From the NCBI GenBank assembly GCA_036821825.1, contig DAISIV010000010.1:31874-95873 (forward strand): a stretch of 64,000 nt of DNA, given 5' to 3'. Shown here piece by piece: positions 33,617-41,371 of the stretch (positions are counted from its first letter, which is position 1; every line of letters starts with the position of its first letter). The notes below the pieces were generated by a model that saw nothing but the letters and a program-made list of their open reading frames with translations, had not been told where the DNA came from and ran no database searches. A program made the position numbers and the translations under genes. This stretch comes from CAITZA01 sp937915285. GTDB taxonomy: Bacteria; Desulfobacterota; Desulfomonilia; Desulfomonilales; Desulfomonilaceae.

Positions 33617-34876
33617 ATGAAGTTGGGCACATCCATCGATTCATACTTACGAAAGTTCACTCTTGTTGATGAAAGGACAAACCTCCATCTGTTCGGTCAT
33701 GATGAAGCTTCCACACGGGTTGAAGAGGCAACAATCGACGGAACACTTGTCAACAGATACGTCAATGAATTTTGGACATCACGCCAGAGACAGGCGAGTT
33801 CCATCCATGAAATCTCATACAGGGCATGTTTCAAACCGCAGTTGCCAGGATTCTTCATAAAGCTGCTTTCCGATGCCAATTCGCTCATATATGACCCATT
33901 TAGTGGCAGGGGAACAACAGTGATAGAGGCCGGGTTGCTTGGTCGAAGAATCATCTCCAATGACGTAAATCCTTTGAGCCTCATTCTGACTCGCCCGAGG
34001 TTTGCCCCACCGGCCGTATCCGATGTTAGCGCCAGACTGGATTCTATTCCCGCCAAATCTTGCGACGGCGATGAAATTGACCTATCCATGTTCTTTCATG
34101 AAAAAACCATTCAGGAGATTTTGCGCCTGAGAAACTACCTTGTCGACCGACGAACTGCAGGCGAGGAGGATGACATTGACAGATGGATAGCCATGGTTGC
34201 GACCAACAGGCTGACGGGTCATTCAAAGGGATTTTTTTCAGTTTACACACTGCCGCCCAATCAGGCAGTCTCTCCGGAAAGACAGAAGAAAATCAACCTG
34301 GCGAGAAATCAGACCCCAGAATACCGCAATGTCAAAGAAATCGTCCTCAAGAAAACTGCCGGCCTGTTGAGATCCCTCACCCAAGAACAGATCAACAACC
34401 TCAAGAATGCCGCATGCTCAGCGGCGTTCCTTAACAATGACGCCAGAAACACCCCTGAAATTGAATCAGACTCCGTGCAGCTAATAGTCACATCCCCTCC
34501 ATTTCTGGATGTTGTTCAGTATTCTACAGATAACTGGATGAGGTTATGGTTCAACTCATTGAAGCTCAATGAATCAGGGGCCTCAATCACCATGGCTAAA
34601 AAGGTTGAAGACTGGTCATCATTCATTATGTTCGTTTTTAAGGAACTTTACAGGGTATGCAAAGGAAACGGCTACGTGGCCTTTGAGGTCGGAGAGGTAA
34701 AAAACCGAACGGTGAACCTTGATGAGCATGTGGTTCCCTTAGGAATAGCCGCTGGATTCGAATGTCTAGGAATCCTGGTCAATTCGCAGCGGTTTTCAAA
34801 AACATCAAACATATGGGGAGTCAAGAACATGACTTCGGGAACCAACTCCAACAGGATAGTGCTGTTCAGAAAATAG
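33617..34876 (+). CDS. DNA (N4-cytosine/N6-adenine) methyltransferase
   Basis: 419-residue putative DNA amino-methyltransferase. Seen: SAM-binding motif DPFSGRGTT at 93-101, followed 190 residues later by the catalytic TSPPF at 292-296; this order, with the variable region between them, is that of alpha-class enzymes. TSPP is the form usual for N4-cytosine methylation. YVAFEVGEVKN near the end follows a normal RNA/DNA-methylase core. No restriction endonuclease gene is adjacent. It starts 36 bases after the TrpD-like gene with GGGG before the ATG, and may therefore be read from the same riboswitch-controlled promoter or from its own. Target sequence unknown; an RNA target cannot be excluded. 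Confidence 0.82.
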   Translation: MKLGTSIDSYLRKFTLVDERTNLHLFGHDEASTRVEEATIDGTLVNRYVNEFWTSRQRQASSIHEISYRACFKPQLPGFFIKLLSDANSLIYDPFSGRGTTVIEAGLLGRRIISNDVNPLSLILTRPRFAPPAVSDVSARLDSIPAKSCDGDEIDLSMFFHEKTIQEILRLRNYLVDRRTAGEEDDIDRWIAMVATNRLTGHSKGFFSVYTLPPNQAVSPERQKKINLARNQTPEYRNVKEIVLKKTAGLLRSLTQEQINNLKNAACSAAFLNNDARNTPEIESDSVQLIVTSPPFLDVVQYSTDNWMRLWFNSLKLNESGASITMAKKVEDWSSFIMFVFKELYRVCKGNGYVAFEVGEVKNRTVNLDEHVVPLGIAAGFECLGILVNSQRFSKTSNIWGVKNMTSGTNSNRIVLFRK

Positions 34877-35013
34877 TGTATTATTAAAGATGTTTAGCTT
34901 GAAACAGCACGAAACAATTTCCACGCGCCAGGACCTGCGCCTCGCTTCCAGGCGTTTGAACGCAATGGACAAGGAAAACATATCTGTAGCTGTCTATAGG
35001 AGCGCATTTCCGA

Positions 35014-36033
35014 TCAATCCTTCTGATTCTCGAGGAATTGATTCAGGAATGGCAATATTGATGTTGCGGCTATGTCATGGCCGAGCGCATTGGGATGCTG
35101 ATCTAAAGACGAAACCCACAGATCAGGCGCATGCATGCCAAGAAAGGACGGAAGAAGATTATGGGTTGGAATTTGACCTTCCTTCCCAAATTTTACCAAG
35201 TGGTTCACAATTCCCTGAAACGGATAACTTTCATTGAGTTCAACCAAAACCGGAAAAATCACCATGCCGATAACCGCTCCATGACTTTCAGATACGGCTT
35301 TGATTTTTCGGATGTTAACCTTGGCGCGCTCCCACTCCTCTGTTTTATCAGTCCCTCCGAAATAGGACTCGTTCAATAATTCAGAATACTTGCTAGCCAA
35401 AAATGACCGGTCGAGGAAGTCCTGAAACAATCGGTAGAGATACGAGTGTCGATAGAGGATTGATTCATTCGTTCGGTTTGCAATGGACCTGCCTTGAATT
35501 TCCCGACGAATAGGATCGAAGAAGTGCCCCATGGAACCCAGTCGTGTGCCATCCCTCAAAAAAAACACTATAAGGACAATATCCGGTTTAAACGGCACAA
35601 TCACACGATTCAACAAATCCAGCCAATTGTTGGTCAGGCTGCCCGGCAAGCCTCCATTGAGTATTTCAACGGATAACCCTTTCGGGGACAGTAAGCTATT
35701 TAGTTGTTTCTCCAGCAACCTCGGGAAAATGGCCTCTTCCTCTTTAACGCCTTGACCGAATGTGAAGGAATCCCCGAGTATCAAAACACGCTTGCAGTCA
35801 TGGGGGACGACATCAGAAAAATCTTTATCCCGCAAACCGAAAGTGTTCAACTTTACCGACGCGTTGGGACTTCCCTCCTCCGACTCTCCCAAAAGACTTT
35901 GATACCATGGCTCTGTGTAAACCAGCCTACAGTAGGACTCAACAATCGTAACCCCCAAAAAAATACTGACAACAACTAATAAGACTTCAAACGGAAATCT
36001 CCTCACCGCCCCTCCATAAATTGGCAATAACAA
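35014..36033 (-). CDS. Membrane-anchored SGNH/GDSL-type hydrolase
   Basis: 339-residue SGNH hydrolase with an N-terminal membrane helix (FEVLLVVVSIFLGVTIVES, about 15-33). Seen: block I LILGDSFTFGQGV with the nucleophile Ser, block II glycine (NGGLPGS), block III region FFLRDG, and block V DQHPNALGHDIAA with the catalytic Asp-x-x-His. The catalytic domain is outside or on the membrane. SGNH proteins of this kind act as esterases or acyltransferases on glycans and small molecules. It is the last gene of the six-gene minus-strand operon, 46 bases after the methyltransferase gene; its role could be acylation, deacylation or release of the product. Confidence 0.87.
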   Translation of the reverse strand: MLLPIYGGAVRRFPFEVLLVVVSIFLGVTIVESYCRLVYTEPWYQSLLGESEEGSPNASVKLNTFGLRDKDFSDVVPHDCKRVLILGDSFTFGQGVKEEEAIFPRLLEKQLNSLLSPKGLSVEILNGGLPGSLTNNWLDLLNRVIVPFKPDIVLIVFFLRDGTRLGSMGHFFDPIRREIQGRSIANRTNESILYRHSYLYRLFQDFLDRSFLASKYSELLNESYFGGTDKTEEWERAKVNIRKIKAVSESHGAVIGMVIFPVLVELNESYPFQGIVNHLVKFGKEGQIPTHNLLPSFLGMHAPDLWVSSLDQHPNALGHDIAATSILPFLNQFLENQKD

Positions 36034-36079
36034 TTTTTGCGGCTATCCTAACGGACGATTAGAAATTCAAAAATTTGCA

Positions 36080-37027
36080 CTACAAATTCCCAGACAATCT
36101 GCGTCCTACATAATCAAGCTGATGAGCCATGTAAAATAATTCGTTGTTCGTTATTTGGTTTCTTCTTGTTTCAAGCCATTGATCCAGTTCCGCCTTCTCG
36201 ACTCCAGGATTGTTTTGGAGAGCCGAGCCTACTGTTTCAACTATAAAGCGGATGAAATATTGTTCGTCATGCCTGTACCCGGACTCAAGGGGTGCAACAA
36301 CCCAGTCAGAAGCCCCAACCTCCATCACCGAACAGCCATTAGCTATCAGGTGTTTGAACAGATGCCTCCCAGCCTTGCTGTCGCCTGATTTTAGCCCGTT
36401 AGTGATTCTCTCATCCATGGTCTGGTGATAGAGATGTTCGATGCGCTCATCCAGTTCAGGATCAACTTCGGGCTGAAAAACAGTAGAGCCATCGAAATTG
36501 ATCGAGAAATAATACAGGCCGTTTGGTTTTAGCAGACTGATTATCGACGAGAGGCTGCGCTTCATGTCTATCAGATCCAAAAAGGCATTTGACACAAGAA
36601 TGTCAAATTGGGGATTTGACCCTGTTGATTCAATAAATCTAAAGACATCATCGAGGATAAAATTGACTGTGAGGTCGACGCCCTCGGATGATCTTACGGT
36701 AATGGAGGAATCCGGATTAACATGAGTTTGGAAACCTTTATCAGCAGCCCAACCGGTTATCCGTCTCCTTGCTTCAGCGATGTTATCTTCCATGGAATCC
36801 AGCGCGAAATAATGGGCTTTCTTGAGAATAGTCCAATCCACAAGCCTGTCTATCATAGAACCGATTCCGGCCCCTATTTCCAGGATACGCGGATACTCTA
36901 ACCCTTGAATAGTCAATTCATCTCTGAACGTCTCAATCACAACCCGGTTGAGGGCCCTATCATCGACTGTTTTTTTTGATGATAGATATCTGGGGAAACT
37001 GAACAAAAAATTCTGCGACATAGTCAA
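36080..37027 (-). CDS. Class I SAM-dependent methyltransferase in pterin-type cluster
   Basis: 315-residue methyltransferase. Seen: motif I RILEIGAGIGSMIDRL near 48-63, acidic strand-2 end in FALDSMEDNI, motif IV region FDILVSNAFLDL and motif post-IV LLKPNGLYYFSINF. The C-terminal 100 residues form an additional helical cap. It overlaps the glycosyltransferase gene by four bases: TTG at 37027 shares the TGA stop (TTGA), while ATG at 37021 is an alternative start. Position in the cluster indicates methylation of the glycosylated or pterin-like product, or of its sugar. The substrate cannot be read from the sequence. Confidence 0.85.
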   Translation of the reverse strand: MTMSQNFLFSFPRYLSSKKTVDDRALNRVVIETFRDELTIQGLEYPRILEIGAGIGSMIDRLVDWTILKKAHYFALDSMEDNIAEARRRITGWAADKGFQTHVNPDSSITVRSSEGVDLTVNFILDDVFRFIESTGSNPQFDILVSNAFLDLIDMKRSLSSIISLLKPNGLYYFSINFDGSTVFQPEVDPELDERIEHLYHQTMDERITNGLKSGDSKAGRHLFKHLIANGCSVMEVGASDWVVAPLESGYRHDEQYFIRFIVETVGSALQNNPGVEKAELDQWLETRRNQITNNELFYMAHQLDYVGRRLSGNL

Positions 37028-38103
37028 CGAACCATTTCTTTAACAAATTCAAGAGCCTTTTCTGCGCTCTGATCCCACGTTGGATGCACCCGATACCTGC
37101 GTAAAGCCGCCTGGCCCATTTGGGCCAGTCTGTCCCTGTCCCGACTCAGCATGTCTAATGTTTTATAAATGGCTTCCTCATCACCGGGGCTAACCAGAAA
37201 ACCATTAACGGAATTGGTGATTATCTCGTGAGCTGCGCCAACATTTGAACCAATCGACGGCATCCCAAAGCCCATGGCCTCGAGGTACACAATCCCAAAT
37301 CCTTCGTAGGATGACGGGACTGCCAGGACATGATTTTCCATATATCGTCTGGCCAGATCAACCGGATCCAGCGGTCCGAGCGCATTGACTGATTCCTCCA
37401 GACGATTCGCCTCAATAAGCTTTGTGACGAGCTTTGAATAGTTCCTGTCAACCTTGAAGCTTCCGACTATATCAAGTAGCCACTCACCTCGAGGTAGCCT
37501 TGACAGGGATTTTATCAGGGTATGGAGTTCTTTTCTGGGAATTACGCTTCCCACGAAGAGTATTCTCAGTGGGCCATCAGCATGAGCGCGCTTCGAAACA
37601 TAATCATCATCTACATTTTCTCGAATGCCGTCCCGACCCGGATGCGCCACCACTCCCGGACGGGCCCCGAGGTCAAGCGCTCTCACCGCCTTACGGGTCG
37701 TGTTGCTGTTGTAAATCATCCCATCCAGAGTTGAAAGATAGGCGCCCTCAACAAACCGATAGATACCATTCATGAATTTGGATCGCTGCTCACTGCACCT
37801 GAGGTGATGAACAATGCTGATGATGGGATATCGGATCTTTTGCTTGAGCTTACGGTTGAGACGGACCAGGGATGGGTGATTTAGTTCGTCCTGAATCAGG
37901 ATGTCCAGGCGAGCAGAGGCTAGATTAGAAAGGAAATCCTTTCTGTAGTTGTCGGCCAGATGGCTGGGATAATTTCTCCAAGGTAATGAAAACACTTTGA
38001 CATCATGTCCCTTTGACCGAAAATAGGACACAAATTTCCTGTCATACAGGAAGCCACCGGTTAGCGTATCGAGGCTCCCGTAAATAACAATCCCAATCCT
38101 CAA
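37024..38103 (-). CDS. GT4-family glycosyltransferase in pterin-type cluster
   Basis: 359-residue retaining glycosyltransferase of family GT4 (GT-B fold). Seen: N-terminal MRIGIVIYGSLDTLTGGFLYDRK with the glycine-rich acceptor loop, the inter-domain start RILFVGSVIPRKELHTLI near 190, and the donor-binding motif PSSYEGFGIVYLEAMGFGMP near 275-294 (E-x7-E). It would transfer a hexose or related sugar from a nucleotide sugar. It overlaps the PTPS gene at its start and the methyltransferase gene at its end by four bases each, so all are translationally coupled. In this setting the acceptor may be a pterin or a lipid, not a cell-wall polymer; no polysaccharide genes are nearby. Confidence 0.9.
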   Translation of the reverse strand: MRIGIVIYGSLDTLTGGFLYDRKFVSYFRSKGHDVKVFSLPWRNYPSHLADNYRKDFLSNLASARLDILIQDELNHPSLVRLNRKLKQKIRYPIISIVHHLRCSEQRSKFMNGIYRFVEGAYLSTLDGMIYNSNTTRKAVRALDLGARPGVVAHPGRDGIRENVDDDYVSKRAHADGPLRILFVGSVIPRKELHTLIKSLSRLPRGEWLLDIVGSFKVDRNYSKLVTKLIEANRLEESVNALGPLDPVDLARRYMENHVLAVPSSYEGFGIVYLEAMGFGMPSIGSNVGAAHEIITNSVNGFLVSPGDEEAIYKTLDMLSRDRDRLAQMGQAALRRYRVHPTWDQSAEKALEFVKEMVR

Positions 38104-38504
38104 GCTCTCTCTCTTCTGCAGGAAGCCCAGGCTATTTCATTCTCCCAGAGTTTAACAGATATCGCCTCAACGTTGGATAACTCTAAATGCTTCCAGAAAG
38201 ACTCCAGAAAGAAGCCCGAGAGGCGCTCTATGCTGGGATTTAATCCATCAAACTCCGGAAGAGCATTGAGATCCTTGTCACGATAATAGTCCACAAGACC
38301 GTTTATGCAGTTTTCAATGTCTACTATATCGACCAGGTATCCGTGCTGATCCAGTTCCGAGCCTTCAAGGCAGACTTCTACCTGGTAATGGTGTGAATGG
38401 AGTTGGTTTTCGCTACCCCAGTCACCACCGAAAAGAAAATGACGGGCTACAAAATCACGTTTGACAGCTACGCAGTATGTGGACGCAGTCCTTGTTAGAG
38501 CCAT
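38100..38504 (-). CDS. PTPS/QueD-family protein with Glu at the catalytic Cys position
   Basis: 134-residue member of the 6-pyruvoyl-tetrahydropterin synthase / 6-carboxytetrahydropterin synthase family. Seen: zinc ligands H22 (ARHFL), H36 and H38 (LHSHHYQVEV). E. coli QueD has C-x3-H-G-H here; this protein has E32-x3-H36-S-H38, so the catalytic Cys is replaced by Glu. Glu at this place is known from PTPS-III enzymes, which form 6-hydroxymethyl-dihydropterin from dihydroneopterin triphosphate. The later VDIVDIENCINGLVDYYRD and LWENEIAW segments fit the fold. No queE or queC is close, so a role in queuosine is unlikely. It lies between the MDR gene (2 bases) and the glycosyltransferase gene (4-base overlap). 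Confidence 0.88.
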   Translation of the reverse strand: MALTRTASTYCVAVKRDFVARHFLFGGDWGSENQLHSHHYQVEVCLEGSELDQHGYLVDIVDIENCINGLVDYYRDKDLNALPEFDGLNPSIERLSGFFLESFWKHLELSNVEAISVKLWENEIAWASCRRERA

Positions 38505-38506
38505 TG

Positions 38507-39538
38507 TTAATCCTCGTGCACAAAAATTGCCTGTATTATCTCGTGGGGTTTCTTGTCTATAGTGTCATATGCCAGACAAGCTTCATTTATGTTAAATCGA
38601 TGGGTGACCAGCCTCGACGGACGGACTTTTCTCAAAAAGTCAATGGCGAGATCCAGACGCCTCTTTTTTGTCCAGCGTCCCAGAAACTCGGGGGAAATGG
38701 TACTCACCTGACTGCTGGAGATATTAATCCTGCTCCTGTGGAAATAGCCACCGAGGTTAATGTCAGCATGCTTTGATCCGTACCATGATCCTATTACAAT
38801 TCGTCCAGCAAATCCAGTAACTTCTATTGCGGAATTGAGCGCCAGGGGGTTTCCCGAAAGTTCAAGACTGAGGTCAGCCCAGCGTCTGAAATTGGCTGAA
38901 TCAATAGGCTTGCCCAGATTGGAATCCGCCAGGCAAACAGAGGGATCATGAACCGAATCGGCGCCCAGTTCCAGGGCAAGATTTCTGCGCTGTTCGAGGC
39001 CATCAAAAGTAGCCAGGTGTTCAAGCCCGACGCGACTCAAAACGGCTACAGTCAGCAGACCTACTACCCCGAGACCAAACACGCAAACGCGCTCACCAAT
39101 TGTCGGATGACCGTCCATGACAAGGTTTACGGCAGTTTCCATATTGGGGAGCATTGATGCGTCTTCAGATTCGATGTCATCAGGTATGCGGATTACATCC
39201 GCTGGCCCGCAAACAAATAGACTCTCATGAGGGTTGAATGAGAAGACCCTTTTCCCAACCAGCGAGGGATCTACGCCACTTCCAGCATCGATAACCCGGC
39301 CGATACTGGAATACCCATATTTTATTGGATAGCTGAAATCATCGGACAGCGAAGAGATCGTTTCATCGACAACACAGTTCTTTGGCCACTGGCCCCTGTA
39401 AACCAGCATTTCAGTGCCTGAGCTTATTGCCGAAACTATTGTTTTTATTAACAGCCTGCCTGGCTGGGGCCAGACGATGTCCGATTCAAGGACTCTTACA
39501 TTGTATGGTGAACTAAACTCTATATATTTCGACTTCAT
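38507..39538 (-). CDS. MDR-family oxidoreductase lacking zinc ligands
   Basis: 343-residue medium-chain dehydrogenase/reductase. The nucleotide-binding domain is clear (VCVFGLGVVGLLTVAVLSRVG near 171-191), but the usual catalytic zinc residues are missing: SAISSGTEM at 36-44 where C-G-T-D is expected, and KYGYSSIG at 73-80 where G-H-E is expected. There is no four-Cys structural zinc loop. This resembles BchC-like and other zinc-free members. It would reduce or oxidise a carbonyl with NAD(P)H. Two bases separate it from the PTPS gene and 23 from the RibD-like gene, so it belongs to the cluster and probably acts on a pterin side chain; this is inference. Confidence 0.88.
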   Translation of the reverse strand: MKSKYIEFSSPYNVRVLESDIVWPQPGRLLIKTIVSAISSGTEMLVYRGQWPKNCVVDETISSLSDDFSYPIKYGYSSIGRVIDAGSGVDPSLVGKRVFSFNPHESLFVCGPADVIRIPDDIESEDASMLPNMETAVNLVMDGHPTIGERVCVFGLGVVGLLTVAVLSRVGLEHLATFDGLEQRRNLALELGADSVHDPSVCLADSNLGKPIDSANFRRWADLSLELSGNPLALNSAIEVTGFAGRIVIGSWYGSKHADINLGGYFHRSRINISSSQVSTISPEFLGRWTKKRRLDLAIDFLRKVRPSRLVTHRFNINEACLAYDTIDKKPHEIIQAIFVHED

Positions 39539-39561
39539 GGCCGGGCCTCCATCCGAACTTG

Positions 39562-40317
39562 TTAAGCCCGACCCGCTCCTACAGCTTCAGACAAGACCGA
39601 GACCGTTGCCCTGTTTTCAGTAAGGCTTCCCCAGAGAATGAGGTCCTTACCCAACCACCTGTGGCCTGGATTGACCAGTCTAAGGAACTGCGCCGGATCT
39701 ACGTCCCCCAGTTCACTTACTGCCCTTAGACCTCCTACCAACACTGGAGCTATGGTCAGCACGATGTAATCTGTCAGTCTCTCCATCAGAAAGCTTGTAA
39801 TAATACGAGCGCCACCCTCGACCATAAGACTGTTGATTCCTAGGCTGCCGAGCTTGTCCAGCATGTCCGACAGGTTGACCTGTCCACGCTCATTGGACTG
39901 AATTCTAAGGACTTGCGCCCCTAACTCCTCTAACGCTCGAACCCGCTTGCCGTCGGCCTGTTTGCTCGTGACAATAATGGGTTTACGAGAGGATTCCTTG
40001 AGAAGGTTGCAATCGAGCGGCAATCTGAGTTTGCTGTCCACGACGACCGGTCTGGGATCTTCACCGTGGACAAGGCGAACGGTTAGCCTCGGATCATCCG
40101 AGAAGACTGTGCCGATTCCCACCAAGATAGCGTCATGTGAAGCTCTGAGCTGATGAGTAAGCTTCAGGGATCTTCTTCCACTCAAAGCCAAAGGCTCTCC
40201 AGGTCTCGCGGAAATACAGCCGTCCAGGCTCTGGGCATAACTCAGAGTAACAAACGGGCGGCCCTTCAGTCTCCTGTGCTCGGGAGCAAACGCTAGTAGA
40301 GGCTTAATGAAATCCAT
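39562..40317 (-). CDS. RibD C-terminal/DHFR-like pyrimidine or pterin reductase
   Basis: About 251 residues from the ATG at 40317; a TTG nine codons upstream is also open and ribosome sites are weak for both. Seen: RPFVTLSYAQSLDGCIS at the N-terminus, typical of RibD reductase domains and archaeal 2,5-diamino-6-ribosylamino-pyrimidinone phosphate reductase; HDAILVGIGTVFSDDPRLTVR near 83-103; and NSLMVEGGARIITSFL near 172-187. There is no deaminase domain, so it is not a full bacterial RibD, and no other riboflavin gene is nearby. It is the first gene of the minus-strand cluster. It could reduce a pyrimidine intermediate or a dihydropterin. Confidence 0.88.
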   Translation of the reverse strand: MDFIKPLLAFAPEHRRLKGRPFVTLSYAQSLDGCISARPGEPLALSGRRSLKLTHQLRASHDAILVGIGTVFSDDPRLTVRLVHGEDPRPVVVDSKLRLPLDCNLLKESSRKPIIVTSKQADGKRVRALEELGAQVLRIQSNERGQVNLSDMLDKLGSLGINSLMVEGGARIITSFLMERLTDYIVLTIAPVLVGGLRAVSELGDVDPAQFLRLVNPGHRWLGKDLILWGSLTENRATVSVLSEAVGAGRA

Positions 40318-40809
40318 TTTAAATCTTTGTCGCACCTGCCACAATAATTAATATCCGTGACCAAGGAAGCCCTGGTTTGGCTCCTGCCAAAAACATAAGC
40401 TGCTTATAATAACAAAACCGAAAATTCTACAAAATAAAAAAGTGACACATTTCGCTGTTCTACCCTTGAAAAATAGCTTCTAACACGATGGCAGACTCTA
40501 ATCAAGCCATCTTAAGCTCGGGAATCTTTTTTTGTGTCGCAATTTTTTTTGTTGTCTCCATGTATTAAGGGGTAGAACACACTTGTCTGATATTAGTTCC
40601 AGATAATTTAGTCAATGCGCAAAAATATCTTTGCATCTACAACAAGAATCAGTTTCGCTTCCTGTTTTTGGCGAGCGAAGCGTTTCCACATTCACAGCTT
40701 TGTCCAATAAAAATTGAAAAGACCGGTTCCTTGTGGTACACTTGCTGATTGATCTTTGTGAGTGAGACGCAAAGTCTTGTGAAAAGGCATCTATAGGAAT
40801 TGTTTCAAG
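40318..40809 (+). other. Divergent spacer before tsaE
   Basis: About 490 AT-rich bases between the RibD-like gene (minus) and tsaE (plus). I see no gene or RNA. It should hold the promoter of the pterin-type cluster on the minus strand; runs of A and T near 40420-40440 and 40530-40550 are the only conspicuous elements. A plausible promoter for tsaE is listed separately. Confidence 0.5.
40714..40742 (+). promoter_or_regulatory. Candidate sigma-70 promoter of tsaE operon
   Basis: TTGAAA at 40714-40719 and TACACT at 40737-40742, 17 bases apart, about 70 bases before tsaE. Both hexamers are close to consensus and the spacing is optimal. Confidence 0.55.
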
Positions 40810-41301
40810 TTGGCGTCAATGAAGAGTCAGACACATCTTACGATGTCAGAGGCCCAAACCATCGAGATGGGAAAGATCATCGGATCATCGTTGATGCCAG
40901 GAGACATTGTAATTCTGATTGGGGATCTTGGCGCCGGTAAAACGAGACTGGCAAAGGGCATAGTGTCTGCCGCCACAGGGATAGACCAGGATGAGGTTGT
41001 AAGCCCGTCATTCAGTCTGATCAACCGTTATGAAGGTGACATGGTCGTGGACCATGCCGACCTGTACCGACTGACGGATCAGCAGGTAAACGATCTGGGA
41101 GTCTATGATGTGCTCGATGAAGCTGCCCTGATTATTGAATGGGGACATTTCCGCGAATCTCATGACGACCGGGAATTACAGGTTGTCATCAGATACGCCG
41201 AAGAAGAAGATTCAAGGTTGATAGAATTGTCTTACGCTTGCGATGGATCCTGGGATAAACGACTCACGACCAGGCTCAGGGAATTTGAACTTATTCAGTA
41301 G
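40810..41301 (+). CDS. tsaE: tRNA threonylcarbamoyladenosine biosynthesis ATPase TsaE
   Basis: 163-residue P-loop ATPase needed, with TsaB and TsaD, for the t6A37 modification of ANN-decoding tRNAs. Seen: Walker A GDLGAGKTRLAKGI near 38-51, SPSFSLINRYEG (the family SPTF-like motif), the acidic DHADLYRL, and IIEWGHF near 110, typical of TsaE. The first codon is TTG at 40810 with AGGA about 12 bases upstream; ATG at 40819 is the alternative. It heads a plus-strand run with aspartokinase and citramalate synthase. Confidence 0.95.
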   Translation: MASMKSQTHLTMSEAQTIEMGKIIGSSLMPGDIVILIGDLGAGKTRLAKGIVSAATGIDQDEVVSPSFSLINRYEGDMVVDHADLYRLTDQQVNDLGVYDVLDEAALIIEWGHFRESHDDRELQVVIRYAEEEDSRLIELSYACDGSWDKRLTTRLREFELIQ

Positions 41302-41371
41302 TTGACAGGTTCTTCCATGGACCTGAACTAGTTTTGTCTTGAAGGTCTTGCAGTATGCACGGAGAAAACTG

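Noticed and set aside
33617..34876. Restriction-modification system
   Set aside because: Only the methyltransferase is present; neither neighbour resembles an endonuclease or specificity subunit.
34890..35237. Open frame of 115 codons on the plus strand after the DNA methyltransferase
   Set aside because: Most of it lies antisense to the SGNH hydrolase gene, it has no ribosome site and its translation does not resemble a protein family.
38100..38504. Queuosine biosynthesis (QueD) assignment
   Set aside because: The catalytic Cys is replaced by Glu and no queC, queE or queF lies nearby; the cluster context points to another product.
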